A DNA stretch of 64,000 nucleotides, from positions 1,348,196,323 through 1,348,260,322 of the forward strand of contig NC_090444.1 of the NCBI RefSeq assembly GCF_031143425.1, written 5' to 3'. Below are positions 10,583-22,080 of the stretch, one piece after another (the first letter of the stretch is position 1; each line of letters begins with the position of its first letter). The DNA comes from Pleurodeles waltl. Lineage: Eukaryota > Chordata > Amphibia > Caudata > Salamandridae. A program made the position numbers and the translations under genes. A model generated the notes under the pieces. The model had not been told where the DNA came from. It worked only from the letters and a program-made list of their open reading frames with translations, and ran no database searches.

Positions 10583-12658
10583 TGTTAGAAATTGGGTCTT
10601 TGGTTGGCAGTCAGGTTACCCCCTGTCCAAGGAAGGGCCCTCACTGTAGTCAGGGTAAGTCCCACCCTCTGGTAGCTTAGCACTGAGCAGTCAGGCTGAA
10701 CTTAGAAGGCAATGTGTAAAGTATTTGTGCAATAAATCATACAATAACACCATATAGCACCACAAAAATACACCACACAGTGTTTAGAAAAATATATAAA
10801 ATTTATCTAATAAGATGCAGGTCAAAAACGATTAAAATGCAATAGGTAAATGTTGAGATATCACTGAAAAGTGATCTAAAGTGTCTTAAGTCTTTTAAAA
10901 GCAAAAAAAGTATCTTTCAAGCACAAAGTACCTGGTTCACCTGAAAAATCTCCGCAAAGAACCGCAGAGGAGGAGATGCGTGGAAACAAAGGTGTGTGCG
11001 TCACTTTCTCGGGCCGCACACGGCAATGCGTCGTTTAGTTTTCACGCAGGGAGGGCTGTGTGTCGATTTCCAACGCTCGGTAGTGGATCCTCTCCGGGTT
11101 GCAGCGTTTTCAGACGCCCCGGGGATGATGCGTGGATTTCCTGCGCTGGCAGGACGAAGTCACAGGAGCTGCGTCGATCTGGTGGGCATTGCGTTACATT
11201 TTCTACCGCACGGCAGGCACTGCCTCGATTCCTCTCTGGAAGCCGGGCTACGTTGTTCTGGCTCGGCTGTGCGCCAGTCCAGTGGGCCATGTGTCGAATT
11301 TCCTGGTCGCTACGCTGGTGCTACGTCGATCTCCTCGTTGCGAAATTTTCACCACAGTGCAGGCTGCGTGTCATTTCTGGCAGGCTGTGTGTCGAATTTC
11401 GCCGCACAAGGAGTCCTTCTTGTAGAGATGAAGTCTTTTTGGTCCTGAGACTTCAGGGACCAGGAGGCAAGCTCTATCCCAGCCCTTGGAGAGCACTTTT
11501 CACCACAGCCAGAGAGCAGCAAGGCAGCAGTCCTTCACAGAAAGCAGAAAGGTGAGTCCTTGGGGCAGCAAGGCAGTTCTTCTTGGTTCTGGTTCAAGTT
11601 TCTTCTCCAGGAAGTGTCTGAGTTGGTAGGGGCAGAGGCCCTGTTTATATACCCAAATGTGCCTTTGAAGTGGGGGAGACTTCAAAGAGTGGATTAGAAG
11701 TGCACCAGGTCCCCTTTCAGTTCAGTCCTGTCTGCCAGGGTCCCAGTAGGGGGTGTGGCAGTCCTTTGTGTGAAGGCAGGCCCTCAATGCTCCCAGCCCA
11801 GGAAGACCCATTCAAAATGCAGATGTATGCAAGTGAGGCTGAGTATCCTATGTTTAGGGTGTAGCTGAGTGAATGCACAAGGAGCTGTCAACTAAACCCA
11901 GCCAGACGTGGATTGTAAGGCACAGAAAGATTTAAGTGCAGAGAAATGCTCACTTTGTAAAATAGTAATATGAAGTCCAACTTCACCAGTCAGCAGGATT
12001 TTATATCACCATTCTGGCCATACTAAATATGACCTTCCTACTCCTTTCAGATCAGCAGCTACCACTCAAACAATGTACGAGTGCAGCCCTAATGTTACCC
12101 TATGAAAGGAGCAGGCTTCACAGCCGTGTAAAAACAAAGTTAGGAGTTTTACGCTACCAGGACATGTAAACTACACAGATAGATGTCCTGCCTTTTGCCT
12201 ACACAGCACCCTGCCCTATGGGTTACCTAAGGCATACCTTAGGGGTGTCTTATATGTAGAAAAAGGGGAGTTTTAGGCTTGGCAAGGACTTTTAAATGCC
12301 AAGTCGAACTGGCAGTGAAACTGCACACACAGGCCTTGCAATGGCAGGCCTGAGACAAGGTTAAGGGGCTACTTAAGTGGGTGGCACAATCAGTGCTGCA
12401 GGCCCATCAGTAGCATTTAATGTACAGGCCCTGGGCACACATATTGCACTCTACTTAGGACTTATAAGTAAATTAAATAGTCCAATTGGGTATGATCCAA
12501 TGTTACCATGTTTAAAGGGAGAGCGCATATGCACTTTAGCACTGGTTAGCAGTGGTAAAGTGTGCAGATTCTTAAAACTAGCGAAAACAGTAACTAAAAA
12601 GTGGAGGGAGCCAGGCAAAAAGTTAGGGGTGACCACCCTAAGGCTGTCAGGTCTAACA
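10583..12658 (-). mobile_element. Solo LTR of a long-LTR retroelement, minus strand
   Basis: The element begins TGTTAGAA and ends TCTAACA, giving the TG...CA ends and short inverted termini of an LTR. The flanking 5-bp duplication ACTTC is perfect (10578-10582 and 12659-12663), and removing element plus one copy rejoins the DIRS RT. Length is 2076 bp. No internal repeat of its own end and no gag or pol frame are present, so it is a solo LTR or a very short non-autonomous unit. Orientation is minus by comparison with 23427-25503: AATAAA-like and single-copy landmarks appear reversed. The frames at 10980-11555 are CpG-rich non-coding shadows. I cannot tell a Ty3-type LTR from an endogenous retrovirus LTR. 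Confidence 0.85.
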
Positions 12659-12663
12659 ACTTC

Positions 12664-13090
12664 CTAATGCCAAAACAAGATTGGCACATTAAGGCCAATT
12701 CTAGATTTCAGGCATCTCAATCTATACGTTCTCTCAGAACAGTTTCTCATGGTCACCCTACAAGATGTCATACCCTTACTGCAAAAAGGAGATTACATAA
12801 CAGCGTTAGATCTCAAGGATGCATATTTCCACATTCCCATACATGCAGCACATCACAAGTACCTAAGATGTGTCATCGCAGGAAAGCACTACCAATTCAA
12901 AGTACTACCCTTTGAAGTAACAACAGCACCAAGGGTGTTCACCAAATATTTAGCGGTAGTTGCAGTATTCCTCCGAAGACAACACATACTTCTCTTCCCA
13001 TACCTGGACGACTGGCTAATAAAGGCCAATATAATCAAAATATGTAAAAAGCATACTCGGTACACAATAGATCTTCTTCACAAGTTTTGA
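12664..13090 (+). pseudogene. DIRS reverse transcriptase catalytic part
   Basis: After the LTR the RT resumes with LMPKQDW. The frame from 12749 reads LQDVIPLLQKGDYITALDLK followed by DAYFHIPI (RT motif A, with catalytic D), the KVLPFEVTTAPRVF box (motif B, with E where G is usual), and FPYLDDWLIKAN: the YxDD active site lies at 13001-13012. RT copies element RNA into cDNA. The frame ends at a TGA after 13087. Although the YLDD box is intact, frame breaks before and after, and the LTR insertion, leave no full protein. Confidence 0.9.
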
Positions 13091-13426
13091 TTCACCGTCA
13101 ATTATCTCAAATCCCATCTCCAACCATTACCAATACAGCCGCATTCAGGAGCAATTCTCAACACTCACTCGGGATTAGCATACCCAAATCTAGTATGAAT
13201 TCAAGCTTTTCAACATTTAATAGCTCAGCTGTATCACAACCACACTTACACAGTGAAATTAGTAATAAAACTATTAGAAATGATGGCCTCCGGCATAGCC
13301 ATAGTTCCAAATGCAAGACTGCATATGCAACCATTACAGCACTGTCTCTCTCAACAATGGTCTCAGTCACAAGGTCAACTTCAGGATCTAGTGTTGTTGG
13401 ACTGCCAGACTTAAAACTCTCTGCAG
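13091..13426 (+). other. DIRS segment between RT and RNase H (decayed)
   Basis: Plus-strand frames continue the element (for example 13087-13503) but without a motif I can name; the region should encode the RT thumb/connection and is probably shifted out of frame. Confidence 0.5.
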
Positions 13427-14275
13427 TTGTGGAATCACACCAACCTATCAGAAGGGCAGCCCTTTCAGGACCCTGTGCCGCAGACCACAATCGCAACAAA
13501 TGATTCACAGACAGGATGGGGAACTCATTTCAACAAGCTTACTATAGAGGGACAATGGGACTCCGTCCAACAAACCTACCACTTAAATTACTTGGAATTC
13601 CTAGCAGTGGTCCTAGCACTAAAAGCTTTTCTGACACAGATTTCACACAAGGTAGTGTTACTACGTAGAGAGAATATGACAGCGATGTATTATCTGCAAA
13701 AACAGGGGGGAGACACACTCATCCCAATTATCCAGCTTAGCACAGTCAATTTGGAGATGGGCGATTCACAACCACATTCAAATAATTGCAGGATATCTCT
13801 CAGGGATGAACAATCAGATAGCAGACCTGTTAAGCAGGACGCAGCAACAAGTCCACGAATTGGAAATTCACCCCCTAGCAATTCGGAAATACTTTCAAAT
13901 GTAGGGAACACCAGACATAGATCTATTCACCACAAAAGAAACTCAAAATGCCTAAGCTTTGCTTCCATGTACCCACCCACATTCCAAGGGCAATGCTCTA
14001 TGGATGAACTGGTCAGGGAAATGTGCTTATGCTTTCCCGCCTCTCCCACTAGTTCCTTTACTGGTAATGAAAATGCGACAAACCTCAATCACTTTGATTC
14101 TTATAGCTCCGACGTGGGCGCGTCAACATTGGTACAATACACTGCTGGTTCTATCTGTGGTACCTTATCACAAGCTACCAAACAGGCCAAATATCTCAAC
14201 CCAAAACAGAGGTCAAATTTGACACCCCAATCCCTGCACACTCAATCTTGTGATATGGCTCCTGAAGTCATATAG
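13427..14275 (+). pseudogene. DIRS RNase H region
   Basis: A 282-codon frame contains ATNDSQTGWGTHF, which matches the first RNase H strand (usually T-D-A-S...GWG; here T-N-D-S, so the first catalytic aspartate position looks altered), then NYLEFLAVVLALKAF, the helix with the catalytic glutamate. RNase H removes RNA from the cDNA hybrid. In a second frame, 13959-14222, the downstream conserved stretch YAFPPLPLVPLLVMKM and ILIAPTWARQHWYN appears, so a frameshift lies near 13950. Confidence 0.82.
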
Positions 14276-14351
14276 TTTGGTTACCTGAAACTCACCTGAA
14301 TGCATGGATATTTTAAAGGAGGCACGCAAACCCACAATGTTATGCTGCTAA

Positions 14352-15286
14352 ATGGAAACATTTGTTTACTATTTCCAACCCAAAAACATAGACCCACTTA
14401 AAGCTTCAGTACAGGATATTGTATGCTATTTATTACACTTACAAAAACCAGACTTAGAATACTCCTCTATTAGACTTCATTTAGCAGCTATAGCAGCTTA
14501 TCTTCAAAACAGATATGTTTCACTGTTTAGAATTCCTGTTATAAAGCATTTATGGAAGGACTCGAGAGTAATTCCCCCTGGAGTTCCTCTAGTTCCAGCA
14601 TCAAACTTAAACATTGTACTCACAAGAATTATGGGCCCACCATTTGAACCCATGCATTCTTGTTCTCTACAATTCTTGTCATGGAAGGTTGCTTCCTTAG
14701 TAGCTATAACTTATTTTAGAAGAGTTAGTGAAATTATAGCTTTCACTTTGGAAGAACCATTCTTTCAAATTCATAAAGACAAACTAGTTCTCAGAACAAA
14801 TCCAAAATTCCTACCACAGGAAGTTTCACCTTGTCGTATCATCCGGCCAGTCTTCTTTCCACAGCCAGACTCAGTTGCTGAAAGAGCCCCACACTCCCTT
14901 GATGTTAAAAGAGCTGTCATGTACTATATGGACAGAACAAAAGACTTTAGAAAGCCAAAGCAACTTTTTGTTGCATTTTCAGAACCTCACAAGGGTAATC
15001 CTATTTCAAAAAATGGATTAGCTAGATGGGTAGACATACTTGTTATATTAAAGCCAAAAGACAGTTACCAGAAGCTCCTAAAGCTCATTCCACCAGACAG
15101 AAAGCAGCGTCAATGGCATTCCTAGGCAATATACCAGTAGCAGACATATGTAAAGCTGCTATATGGACTACACCACACACATTTACTAAACACTATTGCG
15201 TAGATGTGTTAGTTCGCCAACAAGCAAATGTTGAACAGGCAGTACTTGGAACATTATTTCAAGCTACTCCAACTCCTACAGGCTGA
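14352..15286 (+). pseudogene. DIRS tyrosine recombinase (frameshifted)
   Basis: The frame 14352-15125 begins METFVYYFQPKN and has the N-terminal SAM-like helices, then AITYFRRVSEIIAF, containing the first catalytic arginine. The C-terminal part continues in another frame (15026-15286) with AHSTRQKAASM, giving the H-x-x-R pair (about 15086-15097), and FTKHYCVD with the nucleophilic tyrosine codon at 15194-15196. The enzyme would recombine the circular cDNA into the genome. All catalytic residues are visible but split by a frameshift around 15025-15080, so this copy is inactive. It ends at the TGA after TPTG. Confidence 0.9.
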
Positions 15287-15317
15287 CCACTACTTATTTT
15301 GGAGGGGACTGCTTTAC

Positions 15318-15362
15318 AGTCTATGCAAAGCATGTGTATCTACAGCTACACGTGCCATCGAA
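15318..15362 (+). repeat. DIRS internal complementary region
   Basis: The sequence TATGCAAAGCATGTGTATCT and the following bases to GCCATCGAAC are the near-exact reverse complement of the left terminus (5158-5200). DIRS elements carry such an internal complementary region just before the right terminal repeat; it is thought to template completion of the ends. Confidence 0.85.
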
Positions 15363-15387
15363 CCAATAATTTTACCCAGTAGACATC

Positions 15388-18057
15388 TGTAAGGAAATGC
15401 CTCCTTGGCATGGTTACCCCCTGACATTTTGCCTTTTGTTGATGCCAGTTATGATTGAAAGTGTGCTGGGACCCTGCTAACCAGACCCCAACACCAGTGT
15501 TCTTTCCCTAAACTGTACCTTTGTTCCCACAATTGGCATAGCCCTGGCACACAGATAAGTCCCTTGTAAATGGTACCCCTGGTACCAAAGGCCCTGATGC
15601 CAGGGAAGGTCTCCAAGGGCTGCAACATGTCTTATGCCACCCTGGGGACCCCTGACTCAGCAGATGCACACTGCCTCACAGCTTGTGTGTACTGGTAGGG
15701 AGAAAATGACTACGTCGACATGGCACTCCCCTCAGAGTGCCATGGCCACCTCACACTGCCTGTGGCATAGGTAAGTCCTCTAGCAGGCCTAAGGCAGGGT
15801 GCACCATACCACAGGTGAGGGCATATGTGCATGAGAACTATGCCCCTACAGTGTCTAAGCAAAACCTTAGACATTGTAAGTGCAGGGTAGCCATAAAGAG
15901 TATATGGTCTGGGAGTTTGTCAAATACGAACTCCACAGTTCCATAATGGCTACACTGAAATCTGGGAAGTTTGGTATCAAACGTCTCAGCACAATAAATG
16001 CACACTGATGCCAGTGTGGGATTTATGGTAAAATGCCCCGAGAGGGCATCTTAGAGATGCCTCCTGAATACCAGTCCGACTCCTAGTGCTATGCTGACCA
16101 GTTTCTGCCAGCCTGCCACAACCAGTCGAGTTTCTGGCCACATGGGGAGAGTTCCTTTGTCACTCTGTGGCCAGGAACAAAGCCTGTACTGGGTGGAGGT
16201 GCTTCTCACCTCCCCCTGCAGGAACTGTAACACCTAGCAGTGAGCCTCAAAGGCTGATGCCTTTTTGTTACAGCACCCCAGGGCATTCCAGCTATTGGAG
16301 ATGCCCACCCCTCTGGCCACTGCCCCCACTTTTAGCGGCAAGACTGGAGGAGATAATGCAAAAAACGAGGAGTGACCCACCAGTCAGGACAGACAGCCCC
16401 TAAGGTGTCCTGAGCTGAGATGACCCCTGCCTTTAGAAATCCTCCATTTTGAGATTGGAGGATACCCCTACTAGGATTAGGGATGTGTCCCCCTCCCCTC
16501 AGAGGGGAGGCACAAAGAGTGTGTAGCCACCCTCCAGGACAGTAGCCATTGGCTACTGCCCTCCTGACCTAAACACCCCCCTAAATTTAGTATTTAGGGG
16601 CAACCCAGAACCCAGGAAATCAGATTCCTGCAACCTACACAATGAAGAAGAAGGACTGCTGACCTGAAAGCCCTGCAGAGACGACTGAGACGACAACTGA
16701 CTTGGTCCCAGCCCTACCGGCCTGTCTCCAGACTCAAAGAACCTGCACAGCGATGCATCCGACAGGGATCAGCGACCTCTGAAGCCTCGGAGGACTGCCC
16801 TGAACCAAAGGACCAAGAAACTCCCAAGAACAGCGGCACTGTTCACCAACAGCAACATTTTTGCAACTTTGAAGCAACTTTTAAAGAACTCACTCTTCCT
16901 GCTGGAAGTGTGAGACTTCACACTCTGCACCCAACGCCCCCGGCTCGAGCTCCTGAGAACCAACACTGCAGAGAGGACTCCCAGGCGACTGCAACCTCGT
17001 GAGTAACCTGAGACGACCCCCCCTGCACCCCTACTGTGACGCATGCAGAGAGGATCCAGAGGCTCCCCCTGACCACAACTGCCTGAAACAAAGAACCAGA
17101 TGCCTGGACCAAGCACTGCACCCGCCAGGCTCGAAAGGGACCGAACTCCAGTGCAGGAGTGACCATCAGGTGATCCTCTGCCTAGCCCAGTCGGTGGCTG
17201 GCCCGAGAAGCCCCCCTGTGCCCTGCCTGCACCGCTAGTGACCCCCGGATTCCTCCATTGATTTCTATTGAAAACCCGCCGCCTGCTAAGCACACTGCAC
17301 CCAGCCGCCCCTGTGCCGCTGAGGGTGTGTTTTGTGTGCCTTTTTGTCATTCCCCCTCCCCCCTAGTGCTCTACAAAACCCCCCCTGTTCTGCCCTCCGA
17401 AGACGCAGGTACTTACCTGTTGGCAGACTGGGACTGGAGCACCCCTGTTCTCCATAGGCTCCTATGTGTTTTGGGCCCTCCTTTGATCTCTGCACCTGGC
17501 CCGCCCTGTGTTGCTGGTGTGGTGACTTTGGGGTTGGCTTGAACCCCCAACAGTGGGCTGCCTATGCCCAGGAGACTGAACTTGTAAGTGCTTTACTTAC
17601 ATCGGAAACTTAACCATACTTACCTCCCCCAGGAACTGTTGATTTTTGCATTGTGTCCACTTTTGAAATAGCTTATTGCCATTTTAACCTATACTGTGTG
17701 TATTACTGCTTTAATTCAAAGTTCCTTACTTACCTATGTGGAGTACCTTGCATTTTATGTATTTACTTCAAATCTTGGCTCTTGTGGTTCTAAAATAAAT
17801 TAAGGACATATATGTTTCTATACAAAAACTATTGGCCTGGCGTTAAGTCTTTGAGTGTGTGCCTCATGTATTGCTTGTGTGTGTAGAACAAATGCTTAAC
17901 ACTGCCATCTGATAAGCCTACTGCTCGACCACACTACCACAAAATAGAGCATTAGTATTATCTAATTTTGCCACTATCAACCTCTAAGAAGAACCCTTGG
18001 ACTCTGTGCACACTGTCTCTCACTTTGAGATAGTATATACAGAGCCAACTTCCTACA
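15388..18057 (+). mobile_element. Solo LTR of the long-LTR family, plus strand
   Basis: It starts TGTAAGGAAATGCC and ends TTCCTACA, with short inverted termini and TG...CA ends. The flanks are ACATC (15383-15387) and ACATG (18058-18062), a 5-bp duplication with one mismatch. It lies between the DIRS internal complementary region and the right terminal repeat. Near the 3' end AATAAA in TCTAAAATAAATTAAGG (around 17800) is a plausible polyadenylation signal. The 3' part is the reverse of the first bases of the element at 59010-61793, which shows they are one family. At 2670 bp it has no coding frame I can name. Confidence 0.8.
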
Positions 18058-18159
18058 ACATGTTTGTAAATATGTATATGCACTGCATGGACATCTCATT
18101 TCTTATATGTATCTATGTGCACATGTGCACACTTTTTACTTAGCCCGCTTGCGGGAAAA

Positions 18160-18330
18160 CAATCTTACAAAGGACTCAATGCCCATGCACAGTATCACAG
18201 AGAGGAGAGTCACTCAATCTTGGGACTCAAAAACCTTCTTCGAAGAAAAACAACTTGTAACACTCCAAGCCCAACTCTAGATGGCAGACGTATGCGAAGC
18301 ATGTGAATCTAAAGCACTACATACCACTTG
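18160..18330 (+). repeat. DIRS right inverted terminal repeat
   Basis: It mirrors the left terminal repeat: ACAAAGGACTCAATGCCCAT, GAGTCACTCAATCTTG, TTCTTCGAAGAAAAACAACT, GATGGCAGACGTATGCGAAG all occur reversed at 5158-5330. The element therefore ends near 18330. Confidence 0.85.
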
Positions 18331-18704
18331 AGATTAGAAAATTAAAAACATGGGACATTCAATTGTTCCATGAAACCATCAGTGGGCGAGACATGACCTA
18401 TGCACAATGAATGTAAAATAGTTTACTGCAAGCTGCTGCTGTGTTTAAGTATCAGCAGGCTTTGGGTAGACAGTCTGCTCTTTTCTTCTTCTTGCAGTGT
18501 GTTATGCCTGGGCATGTTCTGCGGTTTAAATGCAGCCGCAGTTCAGTGACTCCAGCTAAAGGGATCCGTATTATCATGACAGCGTGAAACACAAACCTTT
18601 AGGATAAGGGCTGCACATTTCAAACTACCTCAGAAGTAGCCTTGAAAGTCTTTGCCGTGCTCTAGATGATTGTAGCTACAAAAGTAAAACCATGCTCTCA
18701 GTGA
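18331..18704. other. Intronic DNA, nothing recognised
   Basis: No repeat unit, element terminus or coding motif was found between the DIRS right end and the 58-bp tandem repeat. Confidence 0.35.
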
Positions 18705-18875
18705 TAACTCCTCATCCTAACTCCTCTGTGCAGTGCTGCTAGCTGCTTCTCTAGTCCATTGGTAATTCCTCATCCTAACTCCTCTGTGCAGTGCTGCTAG
18801 CTGCTTCTCTAGTCCATTGGTAATTCCTCATTCTAAGTCCTCTAGGCAGTGTTGCTACCTGCTTCTCTGTTCATA
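18705..18875. repeat. 58-bp tandem repeat, about three copies
   Basis: Units begin TAACTCCTCATCCTAA at 18705, TAATTCCTCATCCTAA at 18763 and TAATTCCTCATTCTAA at 18821. The first two are nearly identical, including GTGCAGTGCTGCTAGCTGCT; the third has diverged. It lies about 650 bp upstream of a PGM3 exon. Confidence 0.92.
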
Positions 18876-19524
18876 CATTCACTAAACTCCAAACCAAAAC
18901 ACATAGGTAAAAGACATTGTGCTTTTCAATACAAATAGTTCTAACTCTCACAAATGCAAGACCTATTGAATTGCAAATGCTTGTTAATTGTTGTATCCTG
19001 TTACCTGTCCAGAATGTTAACCAATTTCCATACTTACCCAAAAAAAGGCTGCAGCCAGTGTAGCTCACGTCATGTGTCGTAGTGCGAGCTGACCGTATAT
19101 GATTCAACACTATGCTTCTGTGGGCTCCTTCTATATTGACCTATTTATTAATATACATGCCAGTCATTCCAGCTGGCACATTGGGCAAAAGATACCTAAA
19201 TGAATCGAGGATAAAGACCTGCAGCCGTTAAGCTAAGTGCCACTGTTTTCTTAATTCAATACATTGTGGAGGGTCTTGCTACAACAGGGTCCCTCACAAG
19301 ACGTCTTCCTTACCCTTACCTTCCTTACTAGAGGGAACTAAGCCGCACATACTTCTAGAGGTCCATTCAGACAGCAGGGTTAATTATAGTGCGGTGCTCC
19401 TCAAACATTGACTCAAACCCAGTCAAATTAAACCCAGCATTCCTATGAAAACGTGCTTACTTTCTTACAACTAATGTGTACGCTCTTGTCTCATGCTCTT
19501 ATTTGTCTTCTATTGTTTTTATAG
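18876..19524. other. PGM3: Intron upstream of PGM3 exon
   Basis: Nothing recognisable except the splice acceptor at its end: a pyrimidine-rich tract (about 19500-19520) leading to TTTTTATAG, with AG at 19523-19524. Confidence 0.6.
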
Positions 19525-19658
19525 ATTATGGATTAGTGACGACACCACAACTACACTACATAGTTTGCTGTCGGAACACTGAAGGACAATATGGAACTGC
19601 TACGGTGGAAGGATATTACAAAAAACTGTCCAAAGCTTTTTCAGACCTTATCAAGCAG
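19525..19658 (+). CDS. PGM3: PGM3 internal exon (phosphoacetylglucosamine mutase)
   Basis: The exon encodes (D)[17 protein letters not shown] followed by [19 protein letters not shown] and SDLIKQ. TTPQLHY and [11 protein letters not shown] are strongly conserved in animal PGM3, the enzyme that interconverts GlcNAc-6-phosphate and GlcNAc-1-phosphate in UDP-GlcNAc synthesis in the cytosol. The first two bases complete an aspartate codon begun in the preceding exon, which is outside the window. Acceptor TTTATAG|AT, donor CAG|GTAGAC at 19659. Length 134 nt, ending on a codon boundary. The catalytic serine loop lies in an upstream exon. The family assignment is from recognised sequence; I could not run a search. 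Confidence 0.95.
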
Positions 19659-20537
19659 GTAGACATTATGAATATTTAGTAAAAAAGCAGCGACGATTTA
19701 AGCAGATCAACCACATGTTTGGAATATAAACTTTATTCCTGATTTCATATTTCTGAAAGAAGCACCCTATAAGAAAACATATTTACACCAAGGTTTACGT
19801 GTTATTCTTTTTCCTGATAATTAGACAACGGTACCAACGTTGAATATTAAATATTGAATGTAAATTCAGAATATAGATTTAAATTGTTGTTTGTGGAGCA
19901 CTTTGAAATTCATATGAAGCAGCTGAGCCATAATTGAACAGCAAATTTTACAGGATCGGGATCTGTGTATGATCACAAATGTAAGCGAAAATCTACTCTG
20001 TTACTCATACCGTTACGTATGCTGGACGACCTGTGCTTGCAAGCATGTCGAATGATACGCTCTGTTAAAACCACTATAACAATATCGGCAAAGAAGACCA
20101 ACTGAAATATTTTAAACCACTGCTGCTACAGAACTATAGAAAAACGTAATTATTAAATTTCCAATCCAAGAAACATGAATTCAATGTATGCCTGTTAAAC
20201 ATAGCCACAGTACGCATGCATATCTATAAATATTTTTAGATTATATCCTTAAATTTAAAGGACATCTGTTGTGTACCTTTTGAGGCTAGCATTCTATACT
20301 TCTATAATGATATGTTATGTGGTGAACTTATAGCACTGTAGGTGAGAATACAGTGCTAATCAGGCTTCTCCCTTCATGCCCACCTAAACATTAAATGCGG
20401 TTGATTGAGTGCCTGGTCACACGGCATACCTCTTCATGCTGGGGACTTCCCTTTTGATCAGGTCTGATCTATTTAACCTCCTTTCCCAGCTAGGGTGTTC
20501 TGGCCAGAGTGTGTAGGTAAAGAACAGAGAGGCCTGT
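19659..20537. other. PGM3: PGM3 intron, no element recognised
   Basis: AT-rich sequence with no coding motif or terminal repeat that I can name. Confidence 0.4.
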
Positions 20538-21300
20538 TTTGGCGAGGTACAGCTTGAGGCCAGAAATTCTGCTACCCTGTTGCTCCATCATTCCAATCCT
20601 AAACTGCCTAGTAAGACCTGGGGCCCGAAATTCTGCCTCTCTGTACCAGTCATTCCAATTTGAAACTACATACAGCCATCCAGCAAGTGAGTACCAGCCT
20701 CTTTATAGGAACTCAGGGAAAATGTTCCTCTGCAGACGATAGGCCTACTTCTGTAGTGTCTTGGTTCCTTCTCTAGGTGCCATATGCCCACCTGGAAAAG
20801 TTCCTATTCAACTCCAGGGAAGAGATTATAGACATATTACTGAAGTATCTATGTCCCTTCCAGGTCTTCGTGTATTGTGTTTCAGAGTAATCCCCTGCCA
20901 CACACCTAGGTAGGCCTCATAGATACTGCTACCGTAGTGTCTAGTTTCCTTCCTTCCTGGGTGTTCCATGATCTTGATAGTGAGTAGGCCTCATAAGTTG
21001 ACTATGCCAGTATTTTAAGTTCCCTTTCCCACCTCCCATAGTCCACTTTTGGAAAAGCATGACTCCACTTCTGCTTAGGGCTCAGTCCACCGACTCGAAT
21101 AGCTGTCTGGCTTTTGAGTATGCTTCTGCTCCGCTTCAGTGTTGGCCTTTTTGATCTAATATTGTAGAGTCTAGGTCCCTTCCTAGCCCTCGCTTACTAT
21201 GCTTCTGGTTAGGTCTAATAGACAAAGTACTATAGAATGTAGGTTCTTTCCACAATAAGCCTGATATCGTCCACAGAGTACACCTCTACAGATTGGAGTC
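20538..21300. repeat. Possible ancient diverged repeat
   Basis: A loose theme (TAGTGTCT..GTTCCTTC, or GTCTAGGTCCCTTCCT) returns at about 20757, 20850, 20938, 21010, 21170 and 21240, near TAGGCCT words. Spacing is irregular (70-160 bp) and identity low, so this may be an old array or chance. Confidence 0.3.
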
Positions 21301-21659
21301 ATCATAGCATGACGTTTAAACTTAATCTTCCATTGTTACCCCTAGTTCATCCAGAATTCTCCACATCCATAGCGTATAGCCCATGTTTAATCCTTAAACT
21401 AAACTAATTGAAGGTAAACCCTTTGCTTCCTTTCCTTCTCAGACAAATCTGTCAGTGAAACAGTTCCCCTGAAGGCCAAGTCGGCATTCAACATGATCAT
21501 TCCTTTCTCTAAGCAATATGGCTAGTCTGCGACCCCCTCATAAGGAATGCTGGTTGGTCCAACTCTCACGTAGATCATTTAAAGACAGAAACAATCCTCT
21601 TTGAAAAAATATAGAGGAATTATCCAAATACAATGAAAAAGTGACCCACTATCAGTAAG

Positions 21660-22080
21660 TAAGAAAGATGTGCTGTGACTGCAGGAAGCAGATGTTGATC
21701 CTGGACCTGCACAAAGTGTGTCTCTTAGGCCTGGCTCCAGCCACACCTCTTAAGTCGTGCAGCATGTGCACCCCTATACACCAAAAGGCCATCTAGGACT
21801 GGGAGGTGAAGCGCTACATTGCCGAACACAAGCACGTTATGATCCAAATCGTGGGCGCAGTCTCTATCCTGGTCTCAAGGTTGCTTACTTGGAAGGTCTA
21901 CTTTCCAGTTGAAGTCCCCGGTAAGTCGAAGAATAAGCAGAACTCAACACCATCCCGCCACTGTAGTTCTAAAGGAAAGGGGCAAGGGAATCCAGATGAA
22001 CATCACATCTGTACGTCCTTCGTGTCTTCAGATCGAATTTGTCAGTTGATACCTATACACCCTGAGTTTCCTGGACTGTA
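21660..22080 (+). pseudogene. DIRS-like gag remnant
   Basis: Plus-strand reading gives DLHKVCLLGLAPATPLKSC and CSMCTPIHQKA, then a frame from 21806 beginning MKRYIAEHKHVMIQ. A His/Cys patch (H-K-x-C...C-x-x-C) near the start followed by a charged helix is seen in gag-like proteins of vertebrate DIRS elements. In-frame stops are present. The call is by pattern only. Confidence 0.45.

Larger units (their letters stand above)
5158..18330 (+). mobile_element. DIRS-type tyrosine recombinase retrotransposon with nested insertions
   Basis: The element has inverted terminal repeats (left about 5158-5330, right about 18160-18330), a central gag-RT-RNase H-tyrosine recombinase order on the plus strand, and an internal piece at 15318-15362 that repeats the outermost left end in inverted orientation. 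This is the DIRS1 architecture: it uses a tyrosine recombinase instead of a DDE integrase and leaves no target-site duplication, and none is visible here. Subtracting the three inserted blocks (about 3.8, 2.1 and 2.7 kb) leaves about 4.6 kb, a little below the usual 5-6 kb. Stops and frameshifts in every gene mark it as dead. It lies in sense orientation to PGM3. Confidence 0.88.

Noticed and set aside
10980..11555. A 191-codon open frame with a 150-codon overlap
   Set aside because: It lies inside a solo LTR, three frames are open together owing to high GC, and no motif is present.
16769..17350. A 193-codon minus-strand frame
   Set aside because: It lies in the LTR at 15388-18057; composition is Gly/Ser/Arg-rich as expected from C-rich DNA; no domain.
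1..19524. Upstream PGM3 exon ending with a split Asp codon
   Set aside because: No matching peptide with AG/GT borders was found on the plus strand.
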